From assembly GCA_033558025.1 (NCBI GenBank), contig JAUCEF010000013.1, positions 3,961,001-4,025,000 of the forward strand: 64,000 nucleotides of DNA, given 5' to 3'. Both the position numbers and the translations under genes were made by a program. Shown piece after piece: positions 33,020 to 42,867 of the stretch. Position 1 is the stretch's first letter, and the number at the start of each line of letters is the position of its first letter. Under the pieces are notes generated by a model. It made no database searches. It had not been told where the DNA came from and saw only the letters and a list, made by a program, of their open reading frames with translations. The stretch is from Phytophthora sp. 'mugwort'. Taxonomy: Eukaryota > Oomycota > Peronosporomycetes > Peronosporales > Peronosporaceae.

Positions 33020-34222
33020 ATGTCGTACCTCGCGACGTCGACGCATTTCAACAACTGGGTTTTCTCGGCGGAGGAACTGGCGCGCGCACGGCGCCTGCAG
33101 CATGTGAAGACCAAGCGCGCGCTGCGTCTGAAGCGCGAGGAGTCCCAAAAGCCCGAAGCGACGGCCGCCAGTAGCCGCAAAGCACGGTCTTTCGCCGCGT
33201 TGGTGCCGCGAACGTCCAGTGCCGTGCGCGACGCCTTCGACTGGAACGACGAAGTAGACGTGGAGCTGTCGACTATGGAGGAGGCAGAGGAGAAGGCCAA
33301 TCTGAAGCTGACGCCTCTGCTGGAGATCCTGACCCCGGAGCAGGAAGCGCTGCTCCGAGCTTTTTACGAGGAGAAGATCCAGGAGAGCTGCAGCGCCCAG
33401 TTCTTGCGTACATCAGACAAGGTCAAGTGCTGCGCCATGCTGCTATTCAAGAGATTTTATTTGAGCAACAGCGTCATGGAGTTCCATCCCAAGTATCTTG
33501 TCCCGACGGCGATCTACGTTGCTGGCAAGGTCGAGGAGCAGTACATGTCCGTGGACACAGTCGCCGACCAGCTCCACGTGGATCACAAGTTTATCATTGG
33601 TCACGAAATGGTCTTGCTGGAGGGCGTGCGCTTCCAGCTCATCATGTACCATCCATTCCGTGCGCTGCTGGGCTTTTTGGACGACTTTCGCGCCTTTGCC
33701 AAACAGGTGCTGAACAAGGATCTGCCTGCGACGGTCCTGCAAAAGCTCCACGCCAATTCGACCGCGCTTCTGAATGACATGCTGCTCACAGAATTGCCAC
33801 TGCTGCACTACCCGTCGTATCTGGCACTTGCTGCGCTGTGGTATGTGACGGACGAGGTTGCTGCGAGCAGCGGTGAAAAGGCTTGCGGGCTTGCGAGCTC
33901 TGATGTACTGGACTACATTAAACGCAGCAAGTTTTCTAAGGATCAGCCCGTGAACGAGGTGTTTAGCCGGCTCGAGCAAATTATACAGACGTTCCTAGCG
34001 CTGGAAAAAGAAAAAGAGAGTGGCGGTGAAGCTGCGGTGCGCCACCGTGCCAAGCAGGTCAAGCTCATATACAAGAAGCTAAAGCAGTTCCATAAGGATG
34101 ACGAGAAGAAAGACAAGAAGAAGGACAAGAAGGGTGACGGCAAGAAGAAGGACAAGAAGCGCAAGGACGGTTCCATGGACGACAAGAAGAAGGTTAAGAA
34201 GCACAAGAAGGATAAGGCCTAA
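33020..34222 (+). CDS. CCNH: Cyclin H (TFIIH / CDK-activating kinase subunit)
   Basis: 400 residues, one exon from ATG 33020. Cyclin H partners CDK7 and MAT1 to activate cell-cycle kinases and to phosphorylate the RNA polymerase II tail. The signature N-terminal W-x-F-x-x-EEL-x-R (NNWVFSAEELARARR, about 11-25) is present. The cyclin box has LLFKRFYLSNSVMEFHPKYL (about 141-160) and AIYVAGKVEEQYMSV, followed by LLEGVRFQLIMYHPFRALLG and a second fold (HYPSYLALAALWYVTDEV). It is longer than the human protein (323) because of a Lys/Asp-rich tail (about 355-400, KKDKKKDKKGDGKKKDKK) of unknown role, perhaps nuclear localisation. It diverges from the oxygenase pseudogene with 134 bp between starts. 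Confidence 0.9.
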   Translation: MSYLATSTHFNNWVFSAEELARARRLQHVKTKRALRLKREESQKPEATAASSRKARSFAALVPRTSSAVRDAFDWNDEVDVELSTMEEAEEKANLKLTPLLEILTPEQEALLRAFYEEKIQESCSAQFLRTSDKVKCCAMLLFKRFYLSNSVMEFHPKYLVPTAIYVAGKVEEQYMSVDTVADQLHVDHKFIIGHEMVLLEGVRFQLIMYHPFRALLGFLDDFRAFAKQVLNKDLPATVLQKLHANSTALLNDMLLTELPLLHYPSYLALAALWYVTDEVAASSGEKACGLASSDVLDYIKRSKFSKDQPVNEVFSRLEQIIQTFLALEKEKESGGEAAVRHRAKQVKLIYKKLKQFHKDDEKKDKKKDKKGDGKKKDKKRKDGSMDDKKKVKKHKKDKA

Positions 34223-34373
34223 ACGCGTAGAATCTAATGTTAATGAACCGCTTAGGTGCTGCAATCTGTCCGAAAGCCTGATGAAGGCGCTTTCGCAATC
34301 GTTAAGATGGCCGACCGAAACACTGCGGCGCTAAGTCATAGTACATAGGATTGCACTTGGCAAATACTGCTGT

Positions 34374-34965
34374 TTATTCGTCTACCTCATCATCATCATC
34401 ATCCTCATCTTCCTCGTCGCCATCGTCGCTACCTTCCTCCTGCTGTTCTGCTGCCAGCCTTTCGCCTGTAATTTCCAAACACGAAGAAGTATTAGTGATA
34501 CTTTACTATATAATGCATATCAACGTTTCATACGACAAACGCACGAAGAATCTCAACGATGGCATGCTGTGTGCGTCGTTCCAGCTTGCGCAGCATGGGC
34601 GCAATGTCGCGCTCCATGTCCCAGTTTGCACGCGTGGGAGCAAGGTTCAGCAGCTCGTCGTCGCTCTCGTCCTCCGTCTTGGCATCATCCTCCTGCACTC
34701 GCGCCACTTTCTTCACGAGGTCTTCCGAGTGATCGTCATTTGTAGCCGAGGCGTCGCTCATGTTAGTGTCTTCATCCTGCTTCTTAGGCTGCAGCGTTTC
34801 CCCCTCCTGAATCGGATCGTCCTTCGCAGGTTTAAGTACTGCTGCTACCAATACACCTTCCTCTCCGTTGTTGCTCTCTCCGCGGTCCTTTCGGGCCTTC
34901 GCCTCGCGGAGCATCTTTAACCGCTTGGCACGAGGCATCACATCGTCGACTTCGGCGCCCACCAT
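34374..34965 (-). CDS. CCDC12: Spliceosome-associated cwf18/CCDC12 family protein, two exons
   Basis: Exons 34965-34545 and 34465-34374 give 170 residues; the intron is 79 nt (GTGCGT...TTACAG). The family is a small spliceosomal (Bact/C complex) factor. The diagnostic core is LLNLAPTRANWDMERDIAPM then LRKLERRTQHAIVEILRERL (about 105-145). Splicing restores ILRERLAAEQ where the unspliced frame ends in AFVV. The N-terminus is basic (RAKRLKMLREAKARK), the middle acidic, and the last 20 residues are almost all Asp/Glu. It is convergent with cyclin H (151 bp between stops). Confidence 0.85.
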
Positions 34966-35629
34966 CTCGGTCGTCCAAGAATTCTTATACCTTACAAACT
35001 TAAATGGTGTGGCTCACATGATTTGAATAAATGAATAATTGTCGAAATACGTGTTGGTTTTGGAGCAAAAACGAACAAAGGATTGTGCTTGCTAATGCGG
35101 TAAACTTCTTAATTAAGTTTGAAGAAGCATACAAAAATGCGAGATTTAACCGACAGGGGCGCGGATTTCTTCTTCGCTCCACGTGTTTGCGCACAATCAA
35201 TTAAAAGGGATTCCTCTTACCTAAAGAGCTTTGCCAGGAATTATGAACGTCTCTTGAATACTTACAGCATGCGTAGATTTACAAGCCATTTCGTTGAAAA
35301 TCAAGTTGAAGCTAATTAACCCAATTGCTCAAAACGCGACTCATCCAGAATTCCAGTCTATCGCCATTAATTTAAAATATCGGAACGTTTACCATGGTAT
35401 TCAGTGTGCACACAGACAACTTTTATCATGAAATCACCCTTCAAAACGGGTATTTATTTTGGACTATACATTTTGAATTTTTAACTGCTCACTTCAGCAC
35501 CAAAATCATTCAACTATTGATCAAATAGAAAAAAATAAATGTTTCGGGCTAGTCATTTTTACTTATTGAGTGCTCACTTCTAGAATAAAGTTATAGAATT
35601 ATAAAGTTATTCAAGCGAAGGCGAAGCTT
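34966..35629. other. AT-rich intergenic
   Basis: Promoter side of CCDC12, then AT-rich sequence with no coding signal. The 66-residue ORF at 35119-35319 shows no domain and is probably chance. Confidence 0.5.
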
Positions 35630-35703
35630 GCGAGCCGTGAGGGAGCGGAGCGCGTAGTTAGGGTGTAGAAGCAAAAGAGAGAGGTACGCCGCCTGTGGTT
35701 TAC
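35630..35703 (+). repeat. Copy of a dispersed repeat unit flanking the pogo element (left)
   Basis: GCGTAGTTAGGGTGTAGAAG and the following CGCCTGTGGTTTA recur in the same orientation at about 37706-37779 (GCGTAGTTAGGGTATAGAAG ... TGCCTGTGGTTTA). It may be the ends of an older element into which the pogo copy was inserted, or of the pogo element's own surroundings. Confidence 0.55.
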
Positions 35704-35860
35704 CTAATTTTAGATCTACTAGAGCAGAGCTTACTCCTAAAGCACACCCGCTCTCAGCCAGATTTCAATCAGCTCAGCAAATGAGATATCCTAGAGCGTA
35801 CTGCCTGTCACCACAAAAACTGAACAATCGGAGCCAGTCGCTTCGCAAAACCAGCGCGCG

Positions 35861-37505
35861 ATGCCGCGGACACCAGACCAGAACGCAGGCCGCCCGCAAA
35901 TCTTTGGCGTGGGGAAGCCTATCAAGCAATTTCTGCGCATTCCTGTCTCGTACAGCTTTAAGCTAGAGGTCGACACGTTCTATCTAGCTGCGCACTCGAT
36001 GCAGGCCACCGTGGATAGGTTCTTCCCGTCCCTGCCAACGAGAAGCAACGCCGCAAGAAACGCCAGTGTACAGGTGGATCAAGCAAGCTGACCTAATTTT
36101 TATAGCTAAGTGTGCTGGAGGTGCAGGCAGTCATTGTAATGACAAGAAGCTAGAGATGTCAGCATCCCTCCCACCAGAGCTTGAAGAGCGTGTTGTGCTG
36201 TGGATAAACTCACTCAGGAATGAAGGCACCCCCGTGACGGGTAAAATGGTGCGCACAAAAGCGAAAGAGTGCTATTAAGAGGAGGCGCTGTCTCCTGGTC
36301 GCTTCCAGGCCTCACCGTCTGGCTCGTGGCATTTTTGAGGCGGCACCGTCTTGCCATTCGCCGCCGGACTCACGAATGGCAAAAGACGCCTGCCGATGAT
36401 GCGGCAGTGGCAGAGAGGTTTGGTCTGGAGGTACAGCAGCGCATGCGTGAGCTCAATATTGACAAGGTATTCAACGCCGATCAAACAGGTATGTTAAATG
36501 CATGGCGACTACTTGCTAGCGGAAATCTAATTTGTGTAGCTGTCAATTATGAGTATATGCCTGCCCAGACTGTAGCAGCTAAAGGGACGGGGACGGTGTG
36601 GATGAAGAGCGCTGGTAAAGGGAAGAATGTGTCACGGTGATGCTTTTGGGCGACAGCACTGGTGCTAAACACGATCCCTTCCTGGTTTCAAGACCAAGCC
36701 GTCTACAGATGCTGCGCGTGCTAAGGATAATACCAATTTTCAGCATGGCTTCGGCTGAAAGTTGTGGAAAGCACTGAACCCCTTGCAGGTTGGTGTGCAG
36801 ATTTTTGGTGATCGTGCAGGGTGGTGGAACAGTGAACTCACGATTGAGTTCCTGATCCATCACTTCATGCACAGACCGGACCTGCATGAACCTATTCTGC
36901 TATTGCTAGATGGTTTTTCGGGGCACTGCCGCGAGGACGTTCACATCTTCGCTCGCCTGCTTAACGTCGAGCTGATGAAAGTACCGGCCGGCTATACCTT
37001 TGCGTGTCAGCCAGCCGATATATCCTGGAACAAGCCCATCAAGGATCGGCTTCGTGCTAATTGGGGGAACCAAATGCTTCAACAGCTGCTTGAGTACGTG
37101 CCCAACACGGGCTTCAAGCTCCAGGCCCCGTCGCGACAGCAGCTCATCTCGTGGATCAAGAGTACGTGAGTGGACTTATCTACTGCTGCCATTGTCAGAG
37201 GCATCACTAAAGCCAAGCTTATCCCGACTGCGTGTGCGGCTTCGCCGGAAACCCGATCGGAGGGCACGGTTCCGGACTGGGAGGCGCTTTTCGAGGTGGT
37301 GAGGGAGTTCAACGCAGAGAGAGAAACACTAGAGAGACATGAGGTGATTGACCCGTCCAGCGACATTGAGATGCTGGAAGACGAGGAGGGGCTGGAAGAC
37401 GAGGAGGTGCTGGACGGCATGGAGGCCCTGGAGGACAGTGAGGGGCTGGACGACATGGGGGCCCTGGGCGACAGCGAGGCGCTCACCGTCACCGAGACGG
37501 TGTAA
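35861..37505 (+). pseudogene. Pogo/Tigger-type DDE_1 transposase, second copy (lightly decayed)
   Basis: The N-terminal helix-turn-helix segment (VSYSFKLEVDTFYLAAHSMQ, ATVDRFFPSLPTRSNAARN) begins near 35861. A CENP-B-type helix-turn-helix region follows: LPPELEERVVLWINSLRNEG (about 36170-36230), and SWLVAFLRRHRL-like with a Gly/Ser change near 36310. Catalytic residues are in NIDKVFNADQTG (first Asp, 36460-36490), ILLLLDGFSGHCRED (second, 36894-36940) and FACQPADISWNKPIK (third, 37000-37045). Frame changes occur near 36090, 36280, 36640 and 36760, and a TGA at 37167-37169 replaces an expected Trp. The tail (37330-37490) is an acidic repeat of LE-DEE/DS-x-GL units. An uninterrupted DDE core suggests more recent activity than the copy at 20105. 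Confidence 0.8.
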
Positions 37506-38604
37506 GCTGACAGCAACAGCGAAGAACCTAAATGTCAATGCGAAGCTTTCCGTCCGTCAAACCAGAGAAGGGGTACACCCTGTACATCTCGTGTACAATT
37601 TCAACACGACAACTTCAACGAATTGGTGCTCTGCTGTAGGATCTAAAATTCGGTAAGACCCGTGTGCGTAGCACGCGGTCTTAAACCCAGGCCATTAACT
37701 GCCCACGAGCCGTCAGGGGGTTGGGATCGCGTAGTTAGGGTATAGAAGCAAAGTGAAAGGAACGCTGCCTGTGGTTTAAGACACGTGTTCGTAGCATGCG
37801 GTCTTAAACCCAGGCCTTTAACTGCATACGAGATGCTAGGTGCATTTTGCGGCCTCGTTTGAATTCCCAACTACAGTAGTCATTTTTTTTTTGGCGTGCC
37901 AGCTAGCTAGTTGACAACCCAAAGGTGACTAGATGACGCAATTTGATGTAGATTAAAATTCAAAAATGTACAGTTGAAATATGCACCTCTTCAAAACCTA
38001 AATTTTATATTAGAGTGGATAAATGATGCACGAATGCCCAAACATATCTTCTTAGTCCGTGTTTAGTTTACGGTACGAATCATGTACTGTACATGTATTT
38101 GCGTTTTATTATAAATTTCAATGCGGATCTATACTGCGAATCGTCACTAGGTACGATTAAAATAGGAATTCGATAATACCGATTTCGCAAAATACTTATG
38201 TATGAAAACAAAACGTGTACAGTGTAGATGTAACAACTTGTTGCGTGGCTGCGGTGTGGGGCAAAAGTTCTACGCACGCACGTGCGCTTGCGACTGTGCT
38301 CCATACTGGGGTCAAGTCACGCCACCCATCACGTCGGTTTCGCTGTCGGATCCGAACCGAATTCCGAATCAACTTCAAGCGGAAAAATGATACCTGTCAG
38401 CCGACAGTCAGCGGCAACGCTGAGCTCTGAGCAATGCCCAGTGGACATGCGACGGTGGCAATCCAGTACAGTAGCTATCCAGCCTGGATTCCACGCGCCG
38501 TTGCCGACCGGCAACGCCGCACTGGACCTGCACCCAATGGGTGGTTACCCACCGCTTCTGGAAGGAGTGCAGAGCACCGGTAATTGCCAAGCACGATTCC
38601 GCCG
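37506..38604. other. Repeat-bearing intergenic stretch
   Basis: Contains the tandem repeat at 37659-37832. The following 38,000-38,200 is AT-rich. ORFs from 38,200 to 38,785 on the plus strand overlap minus-strand ORFs and have no domain. Confidence 0.45.
37659..37832 (+). repeat. 121-bp tandem duplication (one full, one partial unit)
   Basis: GCGGTCTTAAACCCAGGCC occurs at about 37675 and again 121 bp later, each within about 53 matching bases (GACCCGTGTGCGTAGCACGC versus GACACGTGTTCGTAGCATGC at the start). The part between the two contains the dispersed unit also found at 35630-35703. Confidence 0.75.
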
Positions 38605-38880
38605 CTATAATATGTCGGTCGGTCGGGCCGTGCACAAGACGTGTGGATGCAGCCAAATGTTCGGTACGAACGATATAGTCTCGCTGCTTGGCACTTGCAC
38701 GCAAATGTCGACGGTGCGCTTTCCTTCGGTATTTGCCGGCGCTTGCAAGGACCTGACACTCATCGAGCTCGTGGCGTTGTGGTAACCTTCGCCTGAGTCA
38801 CCGCTGGGGGCCATGCCAGACGCAGACACAAACACACAGGCGACCAAGATGTACTGTAGCAGCAACGCATCGACGTACAT
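38605..38880 (-). CDS. Small secreted-protein-like ORF with RxLQ motif (possible degenerate RxLR effector)
   Basis: 91 residues from ATG 38880. The first 22 residues are hydrophobic with a plausible signal peptidase site (LLLQYILVACVFVSASGMA). RSLQ at residues 43-46 sits where RxLR host-targeting motifs lie in Peronosporales effectors, but the last residue is Gln and no acidic EER block follows (only EGKR). The C-terminus is short and has no W/Y/L motif. It could be a truncated effector, an unrelated secreted peptide, or chance. Its location next to repeats suits an effector; confidence is low. Confidence 0.3.
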   Translation of the reverse strand: MYVDALLLQYILVACVFVSASGMAPSGDSGEGYHNATSSMSVRSLQAPANTEGKRTVDICVQVPSSETISFVPNIWLHPHVLCTARPTDIL

Positions 38881-39605
38881 TTACACACCTAAAGAATTGC
38901 TACTGTATATGATGAGATTTTGAACACCACAAATGCTGTTAAAAGGTAAAATGGCATTAGTCCTACATCTCCTCGCTGTAAATAAAGAAGAGCTGACAGA
39001 CCGCGCGCGCTGTCCACCATACCGCCAACGCGAAGAACCAAAGCACCGAGCCGACTCGCCTCCGGCTTCCTTCCTACCTGGTCTCGCCAGCCTTCAACCT
39101 CTCGAAACTGGACGGGACAGCCGCTCGACTCCACCACTCGATGACTCTTGACCTTACCACGTCGCTCTCGCACGCAGCCGCCAAGCCAATTATACACCAT
39201 ATGAATAATGCAGAGCCTTCTCTGCTGCCGTTAGTCGAAGCTCCTCCCTGTCGCTAGAAAGAAAGCGAACCCAGCGGCTCGAGCTTCGACCGACTGAACC
39301 GGACCCACGGGCCACCAATCATCACCCATCACACGCTTCCCCAAATAGTCAACCTCTCTTCTCCTACCAGGCGAAGGAGTCGCGCGCATCGCGATTGTAT
39401 TGATTCCCGAGGGCCAAGTAGCAACAAAGAATTCCAACGCCACTAGCCCCGTCAGCTTCCCCCTTCCACTTCTTCTTCTCTCCGGTCCCTCTCCCGCCAG
39501 CTCTCATCTCCCACGTCCTTTCGTGTCATCGTTCCACATCACCGTCGCCAACTCCTTGTTCCTCACATCGGCATGGGCGCGACTTCCACTTGGTCGACTC
39601 CACCT
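38881..39605. other. Intergenic, 3' side of the zinc-finger gene
   Basis: Short overlapping ORFs on both strands without motifs. Pyrimidine-rich near 39,460-39,540, reading as 3' untranslated sequence of the minus-strand gene. Confidence 0.45.
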
Positions 39606-40871
39606 TTACTTGGTCGCAGACTCCACCTGGCGCAAGTGAGCAGAGCACAGACCTTTGCGGCGGCATGGCTTGTTGCACCCCTCCATGGTGCAGCGCTTGC
39701 CGCCGCCGTGAGTGGCGCAAAGGCCTCCGCCGCGGTCGTTACGCATGCAACCTGGCACCTCGCACAGACGCGAGCCGCCATGAAGAGCGCAGTAGTCGCC
39801 ACGCTGCGTACCCTTGTCGCAGCCGTCGAACATGCAGCGCTTGCCACCACCGTGCGAGCGGCAGTAGCCTCCGCCCTGAGAGCTGCGCGAGCAGCCGGCA
39901 TACTGGCAACGCGGACCGCCGCCATGAGCCTTGCACAAGAAATTCGACTGCGCGGCCTTGTCGCAGCCCTCATGGCTGCAGCGCTTGCCACCACCGTGAC
40001 GAATGCATAGGTTCCCACCTTGCGAGCTCTTGTCGCAGCCCTCGACGGCGCAGCGACGACCGCCGCCGTGCGAGATGCACAGGCCGTTCGAGCGTGAGCG
40101 CTTGTAGCAGCCCTCGCTCTTGCATAGGCGACGGCTCTTAACCTCGCCCGGCTTGGTAACAACCTTGGAGGTCATGTGCGACTCTGGGTGACGCGGGGTC
40201 ATCATGAGCTCCGAGTCGGTAAAGTCGGTCTCGAGCGACTCCATGAGTCCATCGATTGGGGAGCCGGCCAGAACGTTCAGATTCAAAATGCCGTCGTCGA
40301 TCTCGGCGGTATTCTTTGACTTGTCCACGGGAGCATCCACCAAAAAGCTGTACAGAATTGACATCTCCGTACCGTCAAATCCGTCATCCAGATTCACGAG
40401 GTCGGGCTTATTATCCTTGCCGACGTTCTCCAATTCGCCGGGCATCGAAAAGTCCAGCAGTTCCTCCAGCTCTTGGGCCTCGAAGTTGGGTTGCGCGACT
40501 GAGGCGCTCACCTCAGGCTTAACCTCGGTGGGGACTGGGACGGCTGAGAACTGGTCGCTGGGCATGCCCAAGCTCATGAGGTCAGCCGTCGGGGCAGCGC
40601 CCCACGACATGGTCGCCACGTTGTTGTTCTTCGGGTAAGACACGAAGGGCAGCGCTGGAGGCGGTGCCGCCATGCTTAGCATGTTCATGCCGTCAGCGCC
40701 GAAGCCCATGTCTCCGGCGGTGGACCAGGCGGGAGCGCGACTGGCGGCCTTGGCGTTCTGGCTCATCATAGCCTTGTTACTTCCGGGAGCGGGTTGATAC
40801 CCCGCAAACAGCGCGACGGCGGCCGGGCCCATGGCGCCCAACGAATCGCGTGACTCTATCGGCCGGCACAT
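39606..40871 (-). CDS. WRKY19-like zinc-finger protein with seven C-x4-C...C-x2-H repeats
   Basis: 421 residues, one exon from ATG 40871. Residues 1-125 are Ala/Met/Pro-rich. About 130-200 is acidic and hydrophobic (ELEELLDFSMPGELENVG), like a transcriptional activation region. From about 247 to 415 there are seven 24-residue repeats of the form RC-x3-GC-x(9)-C-x2-HGGG, for example RRCAVEGCDKSSQGGNLC and KRCMFDGCDKGTQRGDYC. These match the array seen in oomycete proteins labelled 'WRKY transcription factor 19-like'; no WRKY domain itself is present. Each repeat can bind one zinc with Cys3His. The seventh loses HGGG (HLRQ). Function is unproven; a nuclear regulator is inferred. Confidence 0.85.
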   Translation of the reverse strand: MCRPIESRDSLGAMGPAAVALFAGYQPAPGSNKAMMSQNAKAASRAPAWSTAGDMGFGADGMNMLSMAAPPPALPFVSYPKNNNVATMSWGAAPTADLMSLGMPSDQFSAVPVPTEVKPEVSASVAQPNFEAQELEELLDFSMPGELENVGKDNKPDLVNLDDGFDGTEMSILYSFLVDAPVDKSKNTAEIDDGILNLNVLAGSPIDGLMESLETDFTDSELMMTPRHPESHMTSKVVTKPGEVKSRRLCKSEGCYKRSRSNGLCISHGGGRRCAVEGCDKSSQGGNLCIRHGGGKRCSHEGCDKAAQSNFLCKAHGGGPRCQYAGCSRSSQGGGYCRSHGGGKRCMFDGCDKGTQRGDYCALHGGSRLCEVPGCMRNDRGGGLCATHGGGKRCTMEGCNKPCRRKGLCSAHLRQVESATK

Positions 40872-42867
40872 TTAGGGCTGGTTGGTTATCACTGGTGTTC
40901 CTGTTTCCCTGTTTCTCTCTTCTCTTGTACTCTCTCGTTTCGAGCACTTTGCGTTCTAGCGGGCTGGTGGCTCCCTGTGGTTTTTCTTCGGCCTCGCTTG
41001 CTGGCTCGAGACGGGTAAAAAGGGCTAGGGCTGCCGCTCCCGACGGTCGTGCCGCAAACGCATTGGTGCATTCTTGTTGCCAGCTGCTATTTTAGCGAAT
41101 CCCAGACTGCGCTGATCGAGCCAGTGGGATGCGCAAGGGGTCGGGGACGCGTCTGACCTCTTCCGCTGGGCGCGGCGCTTCGACTGGCGCCCAGTATTGC
41201 GCGGGAGACAGGGGGGGGGGGTCTGAGAACACAAAGACGCCGCACCACGTTTTCCGAAGGACGAGGCAGCAGCTGAAAGATAGTGTGCCTTAGGGAAAAT
41301 GTATGGTGGATATCAGCGGGTCGGGTGCGATGCAAATGTTGTATCGCCAAAAGCTCCTGGATTTGAGAATTTCAGCGAGCATACAACCCAGCGCTTCAAG
41401 CACGTTCACCCCATCCGGTGGATTATCGCTGTGGTCGGCCATGAATAGAGTTGACACCAGCGCCCATGAGCCTCATCATGAAGCACTCATCTGCTGGCTT
41501 CAACACCCAACGTCGCACCTGCCCCGCAAATAGTCTTAGCAACAGCGTAAACGGCGCTGGAACATCCTGGCGGCTTGCGCACGGGTGCGTTGGTCAATAC
41601 AACGATATAGCCGGTATACATGTATTCCGGGACGGCAGCGGTTTCACGAGGGCCAGCCTTTAACTTTTTCTTGTAATTTCTCCACAACGAGCACACCACA
41701 GTGGTGCATTTACCGCATGTGAACAAGTTCTGGTATCAACCAGATGAGCGCGCATGCCACCGAAGCGAAAGGAAGCTGGCGCCATAAGCCGGTCTTAACG
41801 CAGCATAGTTCCATTGCGCTAGTGTGAACATTTAGCTGTCAACAAAATTGCATGTCATTTGATAGGATCAGAGAAATGCACGCAATGCAGTGCAAACGGC
41901 CGCTTGAGATGACGACACGGTCGATACCATGAACCGGTCGTGGTCATCCGTTTAGCAGCTAAGTTTGCACATTTGCGTCTCGACACGGCGGCTTTCGAGG
42001 TGACGCCGTAGCAATGAAAAGCAGGGTGATTAAACTGACGCCAATTCACGGAGGTTCTTTGACGAGTGAACGCCCACCGGTATGCGTGCATCGCCAAAAG
42101 CTGGCCGCAGCAGGAATAGTCGCGAGGTGCGCCGCTCGATACGGCAAAGCTATATGCATGCGCTTCTCTATCGCGGTCAAGTGCGCAGATACGTATTATG
42201 TTTTGGCGATGACGTGGCGCGACTACGGATACACTGCGGCGATAGTGGCGATAGAGGCACGGTAGTCATGGCAGCGGCGAGGGCACGCTCCATACTTAAG
42301 TACATGTAGGCCCAATATTGATAGAGGCCTTTTAAATTAAGCTTAGCTGCAATTTGCAACTTCCGAAATTCACTCATGCCATTCAGTAGGTTGACAATTT
42401 TTGCGTGACTTTGCGATTGTGAAGTTGAACCTGCAACTGTTTCGTAAATTTAGCGTCACTTCTACGTCTATCATGAACACGGCGATCAATTGTCTTGTTT
42501 TGGCAATAACCTTGTTTTGTCAATAGCATCGATTACAGGGCAGGCCATTCCTGCGCGGAGCGCCAAGCGGTGATACGTTCCTCTTTCTTACGAAGGCTAT
42601 TAGCTAGCACTGCGAGGATAAACACCGACACCAGCGACGCATCTTCGGACCGACCTCCACAAAGATACGCAGCCCGTTGACTGGACGGTGGCGACGATGG
42701 CTATCCGTCGATGTGTGTGGAGGACGTGGCGAACCCGCCGGCGGCCACGGGTGGACCACCTGAACCTTGGTGTTGTGAACACGTCCACATGATGTGGCGC
42801 ACCTATATATTTTTCAACCAATGGCGGCATCTGGATCATCTTGAAGTCGGCAGAAGAAAAGCTCTGC
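40872..42867. other. 2-kb intergenic region between divergent genes
   Basis: Leaders and promoters of the zinc-finger gene (minus) and the sugar transporter (plus). It has an 11-base G run at about 41210-41220. No coding stretch longer than 90 residues, no domain, and no repeat shared with the rest of the window. Confidence 0.5.

Noticed and set aside
34351..34920. 189-residue plus-strand ORF with poly-Ser start
   Set aside because: Antisense of the acidic CCDC12 coding sequence and its intron; the minus strand matches a known family.
39563..40162. Long Ala/Arg-rich ORFs on other frames and the plus strand over the zinc-finger gene
   Set aside because: They are shadows of the 24-residue repeat, whose GC-rich codons leave all frames open.
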